The notes beneath the pieces were generated by a model. The model was given only the letters and a program-made list of their open reading frames with translations, searched no databases and was not told the DNA's origin. Of a stretch of 64,000 nucleotides of DNA, positions 23,227-33,364 are shown piece by piece. The stretch comes from Lunularia cruciata. Lineage: Eukaryota; Streptophyta; Marchantiopsida; Lunulariales; Lunulariaceae. Position 1 is the stretch's first letter. Every line of letters starts with the position of its first letter. The stretch is taken from assembly GCA_948567375.1 (NCBI GenBank), contig OX419762.1, positions 42,637,034-42,701,033 of the forward strand, given 5' to 3'. A program made the translations under genes and the position numbers.

Positions 23227-25101
23227 CTATACATAATTTATAGGTGGCTTCGGGTTGGGTGGTTGCGGGCACTGATTTCCTATATGCCCTGATCCCTTAC
23301 AATTTCCGCAAAGCAAAATGTACCCAATTTGCCATCTTGGCTCCGGACAATTTGGAGACCAATGTCCCATCGAGCCACAATTGTAGCAAGCACCCGATGC
23401 AACATTTTGAGGCCTATTTTGGCCGCCCATCGGTGGTCTTCATGAGGGAGCGTTATTTTTGTACTCCCTTGGTCAATACCTTGGACCTTGGAACGATGTG
23501 CTTGCTTGAGGCTATACCTCTTGGGTTTGGTACACAACCTCTTCTTCCTCACTTTGGTCCCAACAGGGAACCCAATCAATTTGTTGCACTGGAAATGCAG
23601 TGCAGGTCAAACACTCCATATTAGCATGGCCAGATTTACCACACGCAATGCACCATACATTTGGTTGGCCAAATGACGGAGGCTTTCTTTGGTCCTTAGC
23701 CCCAATCATTTGGATCTTGAAATCTGCAAACTCTTTAATAAGAGTTTCCAGCTTTTGGTCCGCCTTAGGTACATTCTTTGCTAGCGGTGTAACTGGTTTC
23801 TTCCCTCCGTGTCTTCATATTCTTTGCGGCTTTGCTTCTTCTTTGCATTCCAAAGAAGAACTCTAAGATGTGGAGGATTCCTCCAAAGAAGTAGATGTGC
23901 TGTGAGAAGCTCTCCTTCTAGGCTTCTTGCCTTTCTTCTCCTGATTTCTTTGGTTGCTGGACAAGCGGGAGTGAGCTACCTCATATCGGGCGACATGTTT
24001 GAGGACTTTGTCAAGGGAAGTTACATTCCTCTCCCTGGCAAAGATACAAATCTCCGGTGAAAGTCCACCAAGGAACCAGGTAATGGCTTGGGCATCGGAG
24101 TAACCCACCACACCGGATTGTTTTGGAACTCGGTTCAATACGGCCATGAAACGCTTGGAGTAATCTCTCAACTTTTCCTTCTTCACTTGGTCCAAATCAT
24201 TAAGTTCTGCAAAGACACTTGTATGATAATACACTTCCCGGAATTGTTCCAGGAAGCCATTTCTTAAGTCTGCCCAATCTGCTAGTGTGAATCCCTTCTG
24301 AGTTACATGGGTATACCAGCTCTGATCTTTCTTTTGGAGCAGACTTGGAAAAATCTGCAGACAATCCATAGAGTCATGTTTCTTGTTGGCAAAGGAAATG
24401 ACTTTGAATTCTTTGATAAATTTATCACAATCTTTGTCTTATTCTGTACCTTTATACTTTTGATAGGCGTGTTGGGTGACAGGGAATGACGTCATCGCTT
24501 GGTTTGGCGGACTTGGCTGTGGTAAGTTTGAACTTGAGGGAACCAAGGAGCTGCTTGGTATGGATGCTGTGTTGTCGGCCCAAGGGTTCCAATTAGTCAA
24601 GTTCAAAGTGGGGTCTTCTTCAACAATTTCTTCTTCTCTGGTTGTGTTGACTTCAACCCGAATAGAAGTAAGACGTTCAACACCTTCCAAGTGTTCTTCA
24701 AAATTCCTTCGAGACAACCAAGGAATCATGCGTAGAAGATGTTGACACTCTTCTTCCATAAGTGTTTGTGTTGTCTTTTTGCAAAGAAACTTCTTGATGA
24801 ATTTGACTTCCTTTACAACTTTAGGAGAAGTCAATGTATTGGGTCATAATGAATATGTCTGCCCGCTTGAGTCTTTCTTCTTCTTGGAAGAGGGGGACAA
24901 AAAGTAGCCTTGCCACCCTCCTTCACATTTCTTTTGTTCAAGTTCTCGCAAAGCTTCTTGAACTTTGTGGAGAAGTTGAAAGTCCAACGCCTCTTGTTTG
25001 GTTTTGTCAAAAGTAGATTGGATCTTCAGACCTTCTTCTTCTTCACGATGCAATGTTTGTCTTTGGACTCTCTCTTCCCGTTGTTCTCGTGATGTAGACA
25101 T
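23227..25101 (-). pseudogene. E1 gag pseudogene with three CCHC zinc knuckles
   Basis: The probable start is the ATG at 25099-25101 (MSTSREQREERVQ). A retrotransposon Gag capsid-like region lies at 23863-24369 (DWADLRNGFLEQFREVYY, LRDYSKRFMAVLNRVP, FLGGLSPEI). Three CCHC motifs follow: CIACGKSGHANMEC near 23610-23660, CYNCGSMGHWSPNC near 23345-23390 and CGNCKGSGHIGNQC near 23265-23310. Three knuckles is more than the usual one or two. Five or so stops break the frame. Confidence 0.82.
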
Positions 25102-25165
25102 CCATATTGCTTTGGTGCCCAGTTTCAAGATTGGCTTCGTATTCTTCCACTTCCAAGTTCTGTAT

Positions 25166-25182
25166 CCTCGGCAGCGGCGCCA
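25166..25182 (-). other. Primer-binding site of E1 (tRNA-Asp type)
   Basis: The sense strand reads TGGCGCCGCTGCCGAGG, differing in two places from the complement of the plant tRNA-Asp 3' end. It is preceded by a seven-base spacer after the LTR edge at 25190. Confidence 0.82.
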
Positions 25183-25189
25183 AAAATCA

Positions 25190-26228
25190 TATGACATCCT
25201 AGCAAATATCACTTTTGCAGTAATTGGATAAGTAAAGTTCGTTCCCGTAGAGATACAATTCACAATTAGTCAAATATGAAGCAAAGTAACAATTTCAGTT
25301 CTTCTTGGTTGTGTCTTTAATCTCTCAGGTAGAAACCACACCCAAGAGAGAGTAACAAGCTCATGATCTTGACAACTTGTCACAAATACACACACACATA
25401 ATCACAACATAGCAAATTCTATCCAAACAACTCTTGATTTTGATGATTCAGATTCTCCCAAAGATGGCACTTCACTACAAAAATGACTTTGCCTTAGAAT
25501 TGTGTTCCATCCCTCCATTGAAGGCACAACTTCCTTGATCAAAATTGCTTCACATCAACTTCATGCTGCACTCACAAATGCAGAATACTACCAACACTAC
25601 AATTCCTCTTAGATCTATCAAGGCATTGTTCCAATTGCACTTCACTCAGGATCAAACACACAAAATGAAGATCAAGGCTGTGGAATCCAACATCCACAAA
25701 AACATTGACTTGCACTTTGAAATTCTCCCAACGCTCACAAATACAAACAAAAAATTGATACTCAGAATCAAGCTCAAGCGACAAGCGCTGAAAACAACAA
25801 TTCACTTAATCTATCTTTAGAAATATGAATACTAAACAACATCATAGTGCAAATGCCACTCTTAAATATTGAAGCAAACGACAGTTCTAACAAAAATACC
25901 ATTCTACAACAACTCTTCTAACTTGTAGATCCAAACTGACAATGCAACTCTTCATATTTGCCTCTGCCTACCTCAAAACTGTTACTACTCCAATATGATT
26001 TCAATCTCTTCATTGGCTTTCAAACCCAATGATCTTCCTATTACTTCTCCTTCTTTGGGTATGTCTGATTCTACCAACTCCTTCACTATTTCTACTTCTT
26101 CTACACTAGGAACTACAATCGAGATCATGAGTAATCCATTTACTTCCTTATATCTTGACCCACTCTTCTCTATTGTCTCAAATAACAAGTCCAAAGACAC
26201 CTGAATTCCTACTTTTGCAACATTGGAC
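25190..26228 (-). repeat. 5' LTR of E1, first segment (R-U5 and end of U3)
   Basis: The plus strand starts TATGACATCCTAGCAAAT, a mutated form of the usual TGTGACAACC edge. The segment holds the TATA box (25861-25868), the U3 frame's tail at 25985-26248 (IPKEGEVIGRSLGLKANEE), and stops where A1 has entered at GGAC. Confidence 0.92.
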
Positions 26229-26920
26229 TGTAACACCCATTTGTGCATGTGTGTGGTATTGTGATATTTAGCTTGGTATTACAAGTACTTAAGAGATATT
26301 ATTTATATAGAGATAAAGGATGGTTCTATATTAGTCATGGTTAGCTTAAGTTAGTCATAGCTAAGATAGATGAGACCTTACTTTAGAGGAAGTAGAAAAG
26401 ATGAGCACCACTATTTTGGATTTTAGTGTGTTGACTTGGTATTATTCCTAGGTGTTTGGCTTTGGGGAAAGAGTTGAGAACTCTTGGGCCCGCAAGCCTT
26501 TTTGTTTTGGATTCTTCTTTAGTCCAAGGATAGCCCATGTGAAGGAATCCTTGCTTTAGTGGTTGGGTCAAGATAAGACCACATGCTTAGGGGAATATGC
26601 CCATGTGAATGGATATTCCTTTCTACTTTTTGACTTTACTTGACTTTTAGTCTAGTAACTTGAGTTACTACGGTAATTAGTAACTTTGGTACGTAACTAT
26701 TTCACAAGTATATAAACAAGGAGTGAGGAGGTACTCATCATCCTTTCATTTGCAACTATCTCTCTCTCATTGAGTTCTCTAGTGAGCAATGTCTTGAGTC
26801 TTGGAGTGTTAGCCTTGGAGGAGTATGATGGAGTTGGGGTTCCTTGCCTTCTTAGTCCATGGTGCGCTACCATAATAGCCATCAGAGGTTCATCCTGAGT
26901 GAGAGACAGGCCGGCTCACA
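26229..26920 (+). repeat. 5' LTR of A1
   Basis: 692 bp, from TGTAACACCC to GGCTCACA. TATA box TATATAAA at 26709-26716 gives a U3 of about 480 bp and R-U5 of about 200 bp. The AT-rich start includes a long run without clear motifs. Compared with the 3' LTR it has one substitution near 26367 and keeps a 14-bp segment near 26806-26820 that the other lost between short CTTGGAG repeats. Confidence 0.97.
26709..26716 (+). promoter_or_regulatory. TATA box of the A1 5' LTR
   Basis: TATATAAA within CAAGTATATAAACAAGG. The same box is conserved in the 3' LTR, in the LTR at 14430 and in the reverse-orientation LTR at 56554. Transcription of the genomic RNA would start about 30 bp downstream. Confidence 0.75.
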
Positions 26921-26924
26921 TTTT

Positions 26925-26941
26925 TGGTTCCGTTGCCGGGA
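26925..26941 (+). other. Primer-binding site of A1 (tRNA-Asp type)
   Basis: TGGTTCCGTTGCCGGGA, four bases after the LTR. It differs at two or three positions from the complement of the tRNA-Asp 3' end (TGGCGCCGTTGCCGGGG). The partial match is the best I can identify; another tRNA is possible. Confidence 0.7.
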
Positions 26942-26961
26942 CCTCTCTAGAAGGCAAGATA

Positions 26962-27132
26962 ATGTTCCGCGTCCAATTCTACATTAGGCAGAAGGAGGCT
27001 ATGAGAGCTCACTTGGAGAGAACATTAGGAGAGGAGAGGGCTGAACTTATGTTAGAGAACCAAGATCCATTTGTATACCCTGTAGTTCATTATGATGTCT
27101 TTGAGGTGATTTTGTACATCTTGTACACATGA
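26962..27132 (+). CDS. Leader small ORF 1 of A1 (56 aa)
   Basis: The frame starts at the first ATG after the primer site. The protein has a charged first half (RQKEAMRAHLERTLGEERAE) and an aromatic second half (DPFVYPVVHYD, ILYILYT). Its last 43 residues align with small ORF 2 at 28257-28421, sharing MR, L, TLG, LE, PFV, P, V, Y and YILY at matching spacing. No known family recognised. Such a short upstream frame could be translated, act as a regulatory uORF, or be the relic of a larger frame. Confidence 0.4.
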   Translation: MFRVQFYIRQKEAMRAHLERTLGEERAELMLENQDPFVYPVVHYDVFEVILYILYT

Positions 27133-27600
27133 GAGGAATTGGAGAGATTGTGTGAGGTGGATTGCAGATTTTGGGGATTAAGGTGATTTTGGGCAAAATC
27201 TCAAGTTTGAGATCTGGTCTTGAGATTTCTACACATGATAGCTTGGGTTATCTTTCAGTTAGCACACTTCAAATTATTGAGAGAGCTTCTATGCGCACTG
27301 GGCTAGAATTTTTGAAAGTTGATAGGGTAAAGTGCTCCCGCAACTGCATGCTCTCTGGAAAATTGTACAGAGTCCGCCATTTCTTCAATTTTTAGTGAAT
27401 TGTCCTGAAAATTTCCAAGAAAATTTAGTGCATTGTATCCTACCTGGTGCCACAAAAATTAGAGAGAGATTATTTTTTCGCAGTGCGTTATGAGTTTTTG
27501 AAGTGAGGGGGGTGGTTTTCAGACCAAATCTGAAATATGGGTGCTGAATAGAAAGGTGTCTAGGCCAAATGGCTCGATGAAAAGATCTAAAATTTTGCAG

Positions 27601-28254
27601 GGAGGGACGCCCTGGAGTTGTGATCAAGTGTGGAAAATTTCAGAGGACTGTAACATATTCGTTGGGAGATTTGAGTGACATTGTGAGGAAGGGTCAATTC
27701 TGCAGAGTGGAGATCTCATGCATGAGAAGTTTGAGATCAACAAAAAGCATGTTTGAGTGTTTAGATTCATCTTTGGGAACATGGAGGGTCATCAAGAGTG
27801 GAAATTGAGATTATGCAAGGTTCCCCAAGGGTTTGAGGTGATTGTAGGGGTGGATTTGAGGAAAAGAGAGTTTACAATAGAATTTGAAGAGAGTGTTGAG
27901 AGGATCCAAAAACCTACACCACTTGGAGGAAAGAGTGAGTCTAAGTGCTTTCTATGTGGAGAGAAGGGACATAAGGCAAGTTCATGTCCATTAACCTTTG
28001 AGAGCAAGAGATTGAGGGAAAGGAGAGGCTTACTTGACTTGGGTTTGCATGTTGGACCTTCTTCACCAAGATTGGGAGGGAGAAGATCTAAGACCAAGGA
28101 GTTGTGTGAGGTTTGTGGAGTTGAAGGACTTCCAAAAGGACATGAGTGTAGTGGAGTAAAAGCACTTTTGGAAACTTTGGTGAAGGATCTTGGAGAGAGT
28201 CTTAGTACAGCTACAGAAATACTACCACCTTCATCAGCTAGTTCTCAAGATTAG
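27601..28254 (+). pseudogene. Leader zinc-knuckle ORF of A1, 5' end broken
   Basis: An open frame from 27757 to 28254 encodes a CCHC knuckle CFLCGEKGHKASSC, a basic stretch, and a second cysteine cluster CEVCGVEGLPKGHEC. The same frame continues upstream to about 27601 with a nucleic-acid-binding look (NIFVGRF, FRFIFGNMEG, FEVIVGVDLRK) but is cut by stops at 27676 and 27754 and has no ATG start. It is separate from the Gag knuckle in the main frame. It may be a captured fragment of a host or retroelement zinc-knuckle protein; extra frames upstream of gag are known in Ogre-type elements. Confidence 0.55.
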
Positions 28255-28256
28255 TG

Positions 28257-28421
28257 ATGGAGATAATCTTTCAACTTATGGATAAATTATCCATGAGAGT
28301 TAGATTAATATGCACTCTAGGATTTGATGTTGCTATAGAAATCTTGGAGCAACCTGAACCTTTTGTGTTCCCTAGAGTGGATTATTCTCAGATGGTGTTA
28401 GTCATGTATATACTCTATTAG
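28257..28421 (+). CDS. Leader small ORF 2 of A1 (54 aa)
   Basis: The ATG lies two bases after the stop of the zinc-knuckle frame. The C-terminal two thirds match small ORF 1: an MRVRL / TLG / ILEQPEPFVFP / VDY / MYILY series parallel to MRAHL / TLG / LENQDPFVYP / VHY / LYILY. Similarity is higher in protein than in DNA by eye. It ends 68 bp before the gag-pol start. Function unknown. Confidence 0.4.
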   Translation: MEIIFQLMDKLSMRVRLICTLGFDVAIEILEQPEPFVFPRVDYSQMVLVMYILY

Positions 28422-28489
28422 TAATAGAGTGAGAGAAAAGAAAAGAGAAAAAAAAAATTAAGAGAAAAGAAAGATAGTGAAGGGTTAAG

Positions 28490-31400
28490 ATGGGGAAACT
28501 TCCGGTTTTCTTTGGCAAGGATGGAGAAGATGTGGAGGCCTTTGTGAGAGACTTCAAGAGAGCTTGCATAGGAAACAATGAGAGGAGGAAGAATGAGTGG
28601 GCCTCATTATTACCAGATTTCTTTGAGGATGCAGCACTTACATGGTATGAGTCAGAATACCAAAAGAGAGAGAGGAGAGAGGGGGAAGAGGAGTCTTGGG
28701 AGACTTTGACTTCAGCACTCATTGAGAACTTTCTTCCTGATGAGAGTTATGAGAGATTGATGAGTGAGGTTACATTTCTCAAGCAAGGAGATGGAGAGAA
28801 AGTGAGGGTCTATGTGGAAAGAGTGGAAAAGTTGGAGTCCAGATTTCGCATAGTGTTGAGGAAGGGTGGGGATGATGTGGAGACTACAATGATTGGCATA
28901 GGGGCCATGCTCACCAAGAATTTTGTGGGAGGATTGAGACCACAAATTAGAAGCAAGGTGAGATATGAGAAACCTTCTTCCAAGGTTGAAGCTATCAAGA
29001 TCGCAATTCGTATGGAGGAGAGTTTGGAAGGGGATGAGAGTGATTTGGTGGTGAAGGAGGTTGTGCATCCTCCTCAAGGCTACAAGTATGGTGGAACTTC
29101 TGATACTTTGGTGACAAGGGTTGCACCACAAGTAGTAGTTGCTCCAATTCTTGCACCTCCACCAAAAGATCCACTCCAAACCATCACAGAACAACTTGCG
29201 GATCTCAAGATCAATGTGGTGCAACTATGGGAGAAGAGAGAGGTGGATCAGAATGTAGGGAGAGGACCTAGGAGTTATGGAAACTATCCATATAGAGGAG
29301 GCCAACCAGCCAACAATTTCAATGATAGAAATTGTTTTGGTTGTGGAGGAAGAGGCCATATCCAAAGGAATTGCCCAAATTCCACTTACCATGGAGGAAG
29401 GGGTTATGAGGGAGCCAATAGAGGGAAAGAGGGAGGTAGTGAAACCCAAGTGGCTCCTAATCCCAACAAAGGTAAGGGGATAGCATCCATAGATGTGGTT
29501 GAGAGCAAGTATGAGAAGGGAGAGTGCTCAAACTCCAAGGGTCTTAATTTGGAGCTTTTGGCACAAGAGAAGAAGAGAGCTCGTTTTGCAGAGGATGTTC
29601 ACTCTTCTCAAGGATTTACTTCAAGCAAGGATACTCCTATGTCTACTAGGAGCACTCGCACCTCAACACCATCAACAACAAAGACTCCAAGGAAGAAGTT
29701 GGGGATGGTGGACTTCTTGATCTCAAAGCAACAATGGAACTACAATGTGTTGGAGGATGTTGGTAGTCACAAGGCTAACATCACAGTGGGCCAATTAATT
29801 GCTTTGAACCCTACCTTGAGAAAGGAGCTTAGAGGTGGTTTGAGTTCTACAAGGAGCAAAAAGAAGAAGAAGGCAAAAGTTCCAGTATCAATGGGGGTGG
29901 TGGATGCCAAGCCAGCACCATGGGAGGCTTGTGAATATGCCTCCAAGATTGATGTGAGAGTGAATGGTCACAACATCAAGGATGCATTGGTTGATGGAGG
30001 ATCAGCAGTGAATGCCATGTCAGAAAGGTTGATGAAGAAGTTGGGTATAATACCCTCAAGACCTTCAACATTTGTGGTGAGCATGGCAAACAAGCAACAA
30101 GTTCGACCAGTAGGGGTGATGGATAAGGTGGTAGTTTCAGTTATGGGAGTTCAAAATCTCATGACTTTCCAAGTCTTGAAGGATTCAAGCTATGACTTAC
30201 TTCTTGGGAGGCCATGGTTGAGAGCAGCACGCACAACTGATCGATGGCACAAAGGGTACTTGAGGATTGGGCCATCAAACCATAGAGTCATTGTTCCTGT
30301 GACTAACACCACCAACACTTCACATTCAGATACCCCATCTTCTAATTATTGGGAATCAGATTCTGAAGAAGGAGCTTCAGGTGTGGACACAAGCATGGAA
30401 GAGGAGACTTCCACGGAGGAAGATGAATCTGAATCTGATTCAGATGTGTATCCCTTGTGTGCTATGGATTTTGCACCTAAGCCAGAGGTTTTGAAGGACC
30501 CAGATAAATCACCATTGACACTTGAGGAGGTAGAGAGAAGGTTATCTACCCTCAAGTATGGCCCAAATGTTACCAAGGAGGAGAAGGTGAGATTTGAGGA
30601 GATTTTCCGCAAGTTCATCCATGTGTTTGCTTTTAGTTACAAGGATTTGAAGGAAGTCACCTTGGAGGAGCACAAGATAGAGGTGGAGTCACATGCAAGA
30701 CCAATCCGCCAAAAGCAACGTCGCATTAGCCCACCAATATCTTTGGTTGTGAAGGAGGAGATTGATAAGCTCAAGGAGGCTGGATTTATCTTTGAGGTGG
30801 AGAATTCAGAATGGGTGTCTCCAATTGTCATTGTGAAGAAAAAGAATGGCAAGCTTCGGGTATGTGTGGATTACAAGAAGCTCAATGCTGTTACCAAGAA
30901 GGACTCCTACCCATTGCCATTCATTGATGAGATCTTGGAGGAGGTTGCAGGTCATGAGAGGTACAGTTTTGGAGATGGTTATAGTGGATATAACCAAATC
31001 AAGATTGCACCAGAGCATCAACAACTCACCACATTCACCACACCTTGGGGAACTTACGCTTTCAAGGTCATGCCTTTTGGGCTTTGCAATGCTCCAGCCA
31101 CATTCCAACGGTTCATGAACAAGGTATTTGAACCTTTCATTGGGAAATTTGTGAGAGATTTCATTGATGACTTTTGTGTCTATGGGAGCAAGGAGGAGCA
31201 CTTTGAGCACCTAATCAAAGTCTTGCAACGCTTGGATGAGGCAAATGCATCACTCAACCCAGAGAAGTGCATTTTTGGATGTGAAGAAGGTCTACTTTTG
31301 GGGCACATCATCTCCAAGGATGGAATAGCAGTTGATCCTGAGAAGGTGAGGAAAATCTCAGACCTTCCATTCCCTTCAAGCTTGACAAAGTTACGCCAAT

Positions 31401-33316
31401 TCTTGGGAATGGTTGGGTACTATAGGAGGTTCATCTTCTCATTTTCCAACAAGGCTTATGCATTGACCATCTACATGAAGAAGGGTGTAGATTACATGGT
31501 GATTTTGGAAGACAAGGAGGCTCTCAAAGCTTTTGAGGAGCTCAAGCAATCCCTTGTTGTAGCTCCAATTCTTGCTAAACCTGATTGGAGTAAGCCTTTC
31601 ATCCTCTACACTGATGCTTCTAATGTAGCTATAGGATGCACTCTTAGTCAATTAGACCAAGATGGGCATGATCATCCAATAGCTTATGCTAGTAGGCAGA
31701 TGGTTTCAGCAGAGAAGAACTACTCTGTCACAGAGAGAGAAGGGTTGGCAGTGATCTTTGGTCTCAAGAAGTTTAGACACTACTTGATTGGAGGGAAAGC
31801 CACAATTGTCACGGATCACAAGGCTTTGAAGTACATCTTCAACAAGCCTAATGTTGAAGGGAGACTAGCAAGGTGGATGATTCTCTTGTCTGAGTATGAC
31901 TACACAATTGAGGATAGGCCAGGAAAGAAACATGCAAATGCTGATTTGTTATCTAGAGCCTATGATCATGATGGAGATGAGCCAGTAGATGATTCCTTCC
32001 CGGATGAGGAGCTCATGACAATCTCAGTCACTCAAGAGGTTCCAATGGAGTACAAGGAGATTGTGGATTTTGTGACAAGAGGTAACTATCCCGAAGGGAT
32101 GCATGCTATGGAGAGGAAGGCCCTTGCAGCAAGATCTAGACCTTACACAATGGTGGATGATATTCTTTTTCACCAAGGAGCAGATGGTCTACTTCGAAGA
32201 GCAGTGGGTAAGGAAGAGTCTATCCTACTCATAAAGGAGTTTCATGAAGGTTTAGTATGTGGAGGACACTTTGCAGGAAAGGTGACTGCTTTCAAGATTC
32301 TAGATGCAGGTTACCATTGGAGAGGGATTTTCAAGGATTGTCTTGATTATTGCAAAACTTGTCATGTTTGTCAAGCTTTTGCTAGAAAGTCTACATCCAC
32401 TCCACCACTTAGATCAATTCCATTGCTAGGACCCTTTGAGAAGTGGGGAATTGATTTTGTAGGACCTCTCAATAGAACCCCAAGGAACAATCGGTACATT
32501 GTGGTAGTTACTGATTACCTTACCAAGTGGGTTGAGGCTAGACCATTGAGGGACAAGAATGAAGATGAAGTGGGTAGATTTCTTTATGAACGCATTATCA
32601 CTAGGTTTGGATGCCCTTTGGAGTTGGTTTCTGATAGAGGAGGAGAGTTTACAGGAAGCATTACTACAGCCATGCTACGACATTTCTCTATCACACATCG
32701 AGTAACTACATCCTATAAGCCAAATTCCAATGGCTTGGCAGAGAGAACCAATCAGACCTTGTGCATGATGTTGGCCAAAGATGCAGAAATGGAGGGGGCT
32801 AAACATCATTGGGACAAGAGGATTCATGCAGTTTTGTGGGAGTATAGGACAACCATGAAGACTTCCACTGGATATTCTCCATTCCAATTGGTGTATGGTA
32901 TTGAGTCTACCTTACCTATTCACTTTGATCTTCCTACCTTCCAAAGCATTCATAGGAGATTGAAGAAAGCACAAGGAAGTGATGCAGAGAAGTCAAGGAA
33001 GGATCAACTCATGGAGTTGGAAGAGGCAAGAGCAGTTGCTATGGTTCGAGTGGAGCAAGCCCAAAGGAAACAAAAGGAGAGCTATGACAAGAGGCAAGGC
33101 AAGAAGAAGGTGGAGCCTTTCAAAGAAGGTGATTGGGTAATGTTGTTTGATTCCATTCGATTCAAGAGAGTACAAAAGAAGTTTTTGCCTAAGTACTTTG
33201 GACCTTTCATAGTAGAGAAGGTGTGGGGAAATTACACTTATGATCTCAAGGAGTTGGGAGGAAGACACTTTGATAGGATTAACCATGATAAGTTGAAGAT
33301 GTACCATAGAAGGTAG
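28490..33316 (+). CDS. A1 Gag-Pol polyprotein, intact
   Basis: One 1608-residue frame with gag and pol fused and no frameshift. Order: Gag capsid region (about 15-170); CCHC knuckle CFGCGGRGHIQRNC at 282-295; aspartic protease with Asp-Gly-Gly at 502-504 and LLLGRPWL; reverse transcriptase at about 765-960 with motif A Asp829 (GDGYSGYNQI) and FIDD, Asp893-Asp894; RNase H starting at Asp1042 (LYTDAS) with VTDHKAL; integrase zinc site His1252, His1260, Cys1291, Cys1294; core Asp1322, Asp1382, Glu1418 with 35 residues between the last two; a GPF motif near the C-terminus. It ends HDKLKMYHRR with no chromodomain. All catalytic residues are present. The ATG at 28490 follows a purine-rich leader. 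Confidence 0.97.
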   Translation: MGKLPVFFGKDGEDVEAFVRDFKRACIGNNERRKNEWASLLPDFFEDAALTWYESEYQKRERREGEEESWETLTSALIENFLPDESYERLMSEVTFLKQGDGEKVRVYVERVEKLESRFRIVLRKGGDDVETTMIGIGAMLTKNFVGGLRPQIRSKVRYEKPSSKVEAIKIAIRMEESLEGDESDLVVKEVVHPPQGYKYGGTSDTLVTRVAPQVVVAPILAPPPKDPLQTITEQLADLKINVVQLWEKREVDQNVGRGPRSYGNYPYRGGQPANNFNDRNCFGCGGRGHIQRNCPNSTYHGGRGYEGANRGKEGGSETQVAPNPNKGKGIASIDVVESKYEKGECSNSKGLNLELLAQEKKRARFAEDVHSSQGFTSSKDTPMSTRSTRTSTPSTTKTPRKKLGMVDFLISKQQWNYNVLEDVGSHKANITVGQLIALNPTLRKELRGGLSSTRSKKKKKAKVPVSMGVVDAKPAPWEACEYASKIDVRVNGHNIKDALVDGGSAVNAMSERLMKKLGIIPSRPSTFVVSMANKQQVRPVGVMDKVVVSVMGVQNLMTFQVLKDSSYDLLLGRPWLRAARTTDRWHKGYLRIGPSNHRVIVPVTNTTNTSHSDTPSSNYWESDSEEGASGVDTSMEEETSTEEDESESDSDVYPLCAMDFAPKPEVLKDPDKSPLTLEEVERRLSTLKYGPNVTKEEKVRFEEIFRKFIHVFAFSYKDLKEVTLEEHKIEVESHARPIRQKQRRISPPISLVVKEEIDKLKEAGFIFEVENSEWVSPIVIVKKKNGKLRVCVDYKKLNAVTKKDSYPLPFIDEILEEVAGHERYSFGDGYSGYNQIKIAPEHQQLTTFTTPWGTYAFKVMPFGLCNAPATFQRFMNKVFEPFIGKFVRDFIDDFCVYGSKEEHFEHLIKVLQRLDEANASLNPEKCIFGCEEGLLLGHIISKDGIAVDPEKVRKISDLPFPSSLTKLRQFLGMVGYYRRFIFSFSNKAYALTIYMKKGVDYMVILEDKEALKAFEELKQSLVVAPILAKPDWSKPFILYTDASNVAIGCTLSQLDQDGHDHPIAYASRQMVSAEKNYSVTEREGLAVIFGLKKFRHYLIGGKATIVTDHKALKYIFNKPNVEGRLARWMILLSEYDYTIEDRPGKKHANADLLSRAYDHDGDEPVDDSFPDEELMTISVTQEVPMEYKEIVDFVTRGNYPEGMHAMERKALAARSRPYTMVDDILFHQGADGLLRRAVGKEESILLIKEFHEGLVCGGHFAGKVTAFKILDAGYHWRGIFKDCLDYCKTCHVCQAFARKSTSTPPLRSIPLLGPFEKWGIDFVGPLNRTPRNNRYIVVVTDYLTKWVEARPLRDKNEDEVGRFLYERIITRFGCPLELVSDRGGEFTGSITTAMLRHFSITHRVTTSYKPNSNGLAERTNQTLCMMLAKDAEMEGAKHHWDKRIHAVLWEYRTTMKTSTGYSPFQLVYGIESTLPIHFDLPTFQSIHRRLKKAQGSDAEKSRKDQLMELEEARAVAMVRVEQAQRKQKESYDKRQGKKKVEPFKEGDWVMLFDSIRFKRVQKKFLPKYFGPFIVEKVWGNYTYDLKELGGRHFDRINHDKLKMYHRR

Positions 33317-33355
33317 AGAGACCTTCACTTTGAGGACAAAGTGAAAACTTAGTCC

Positions 33356-33364
33356 GGGGGTAAA
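33356..33364 (+). other. Polypurine tract of A1
   Basis: GGGGGTAAA directly before the 3' LTR, 40 bases after the gag-pol stop. Primer for plus-strand DNA synthesis. Confidence 0.8.

Noticed and set aside
28441-28470. A-rich run before gag-pol considered as a poly(A) tail of a retrogene
   Set aside because: It is short, purine-mixed and inside an element with intact LTR structure.
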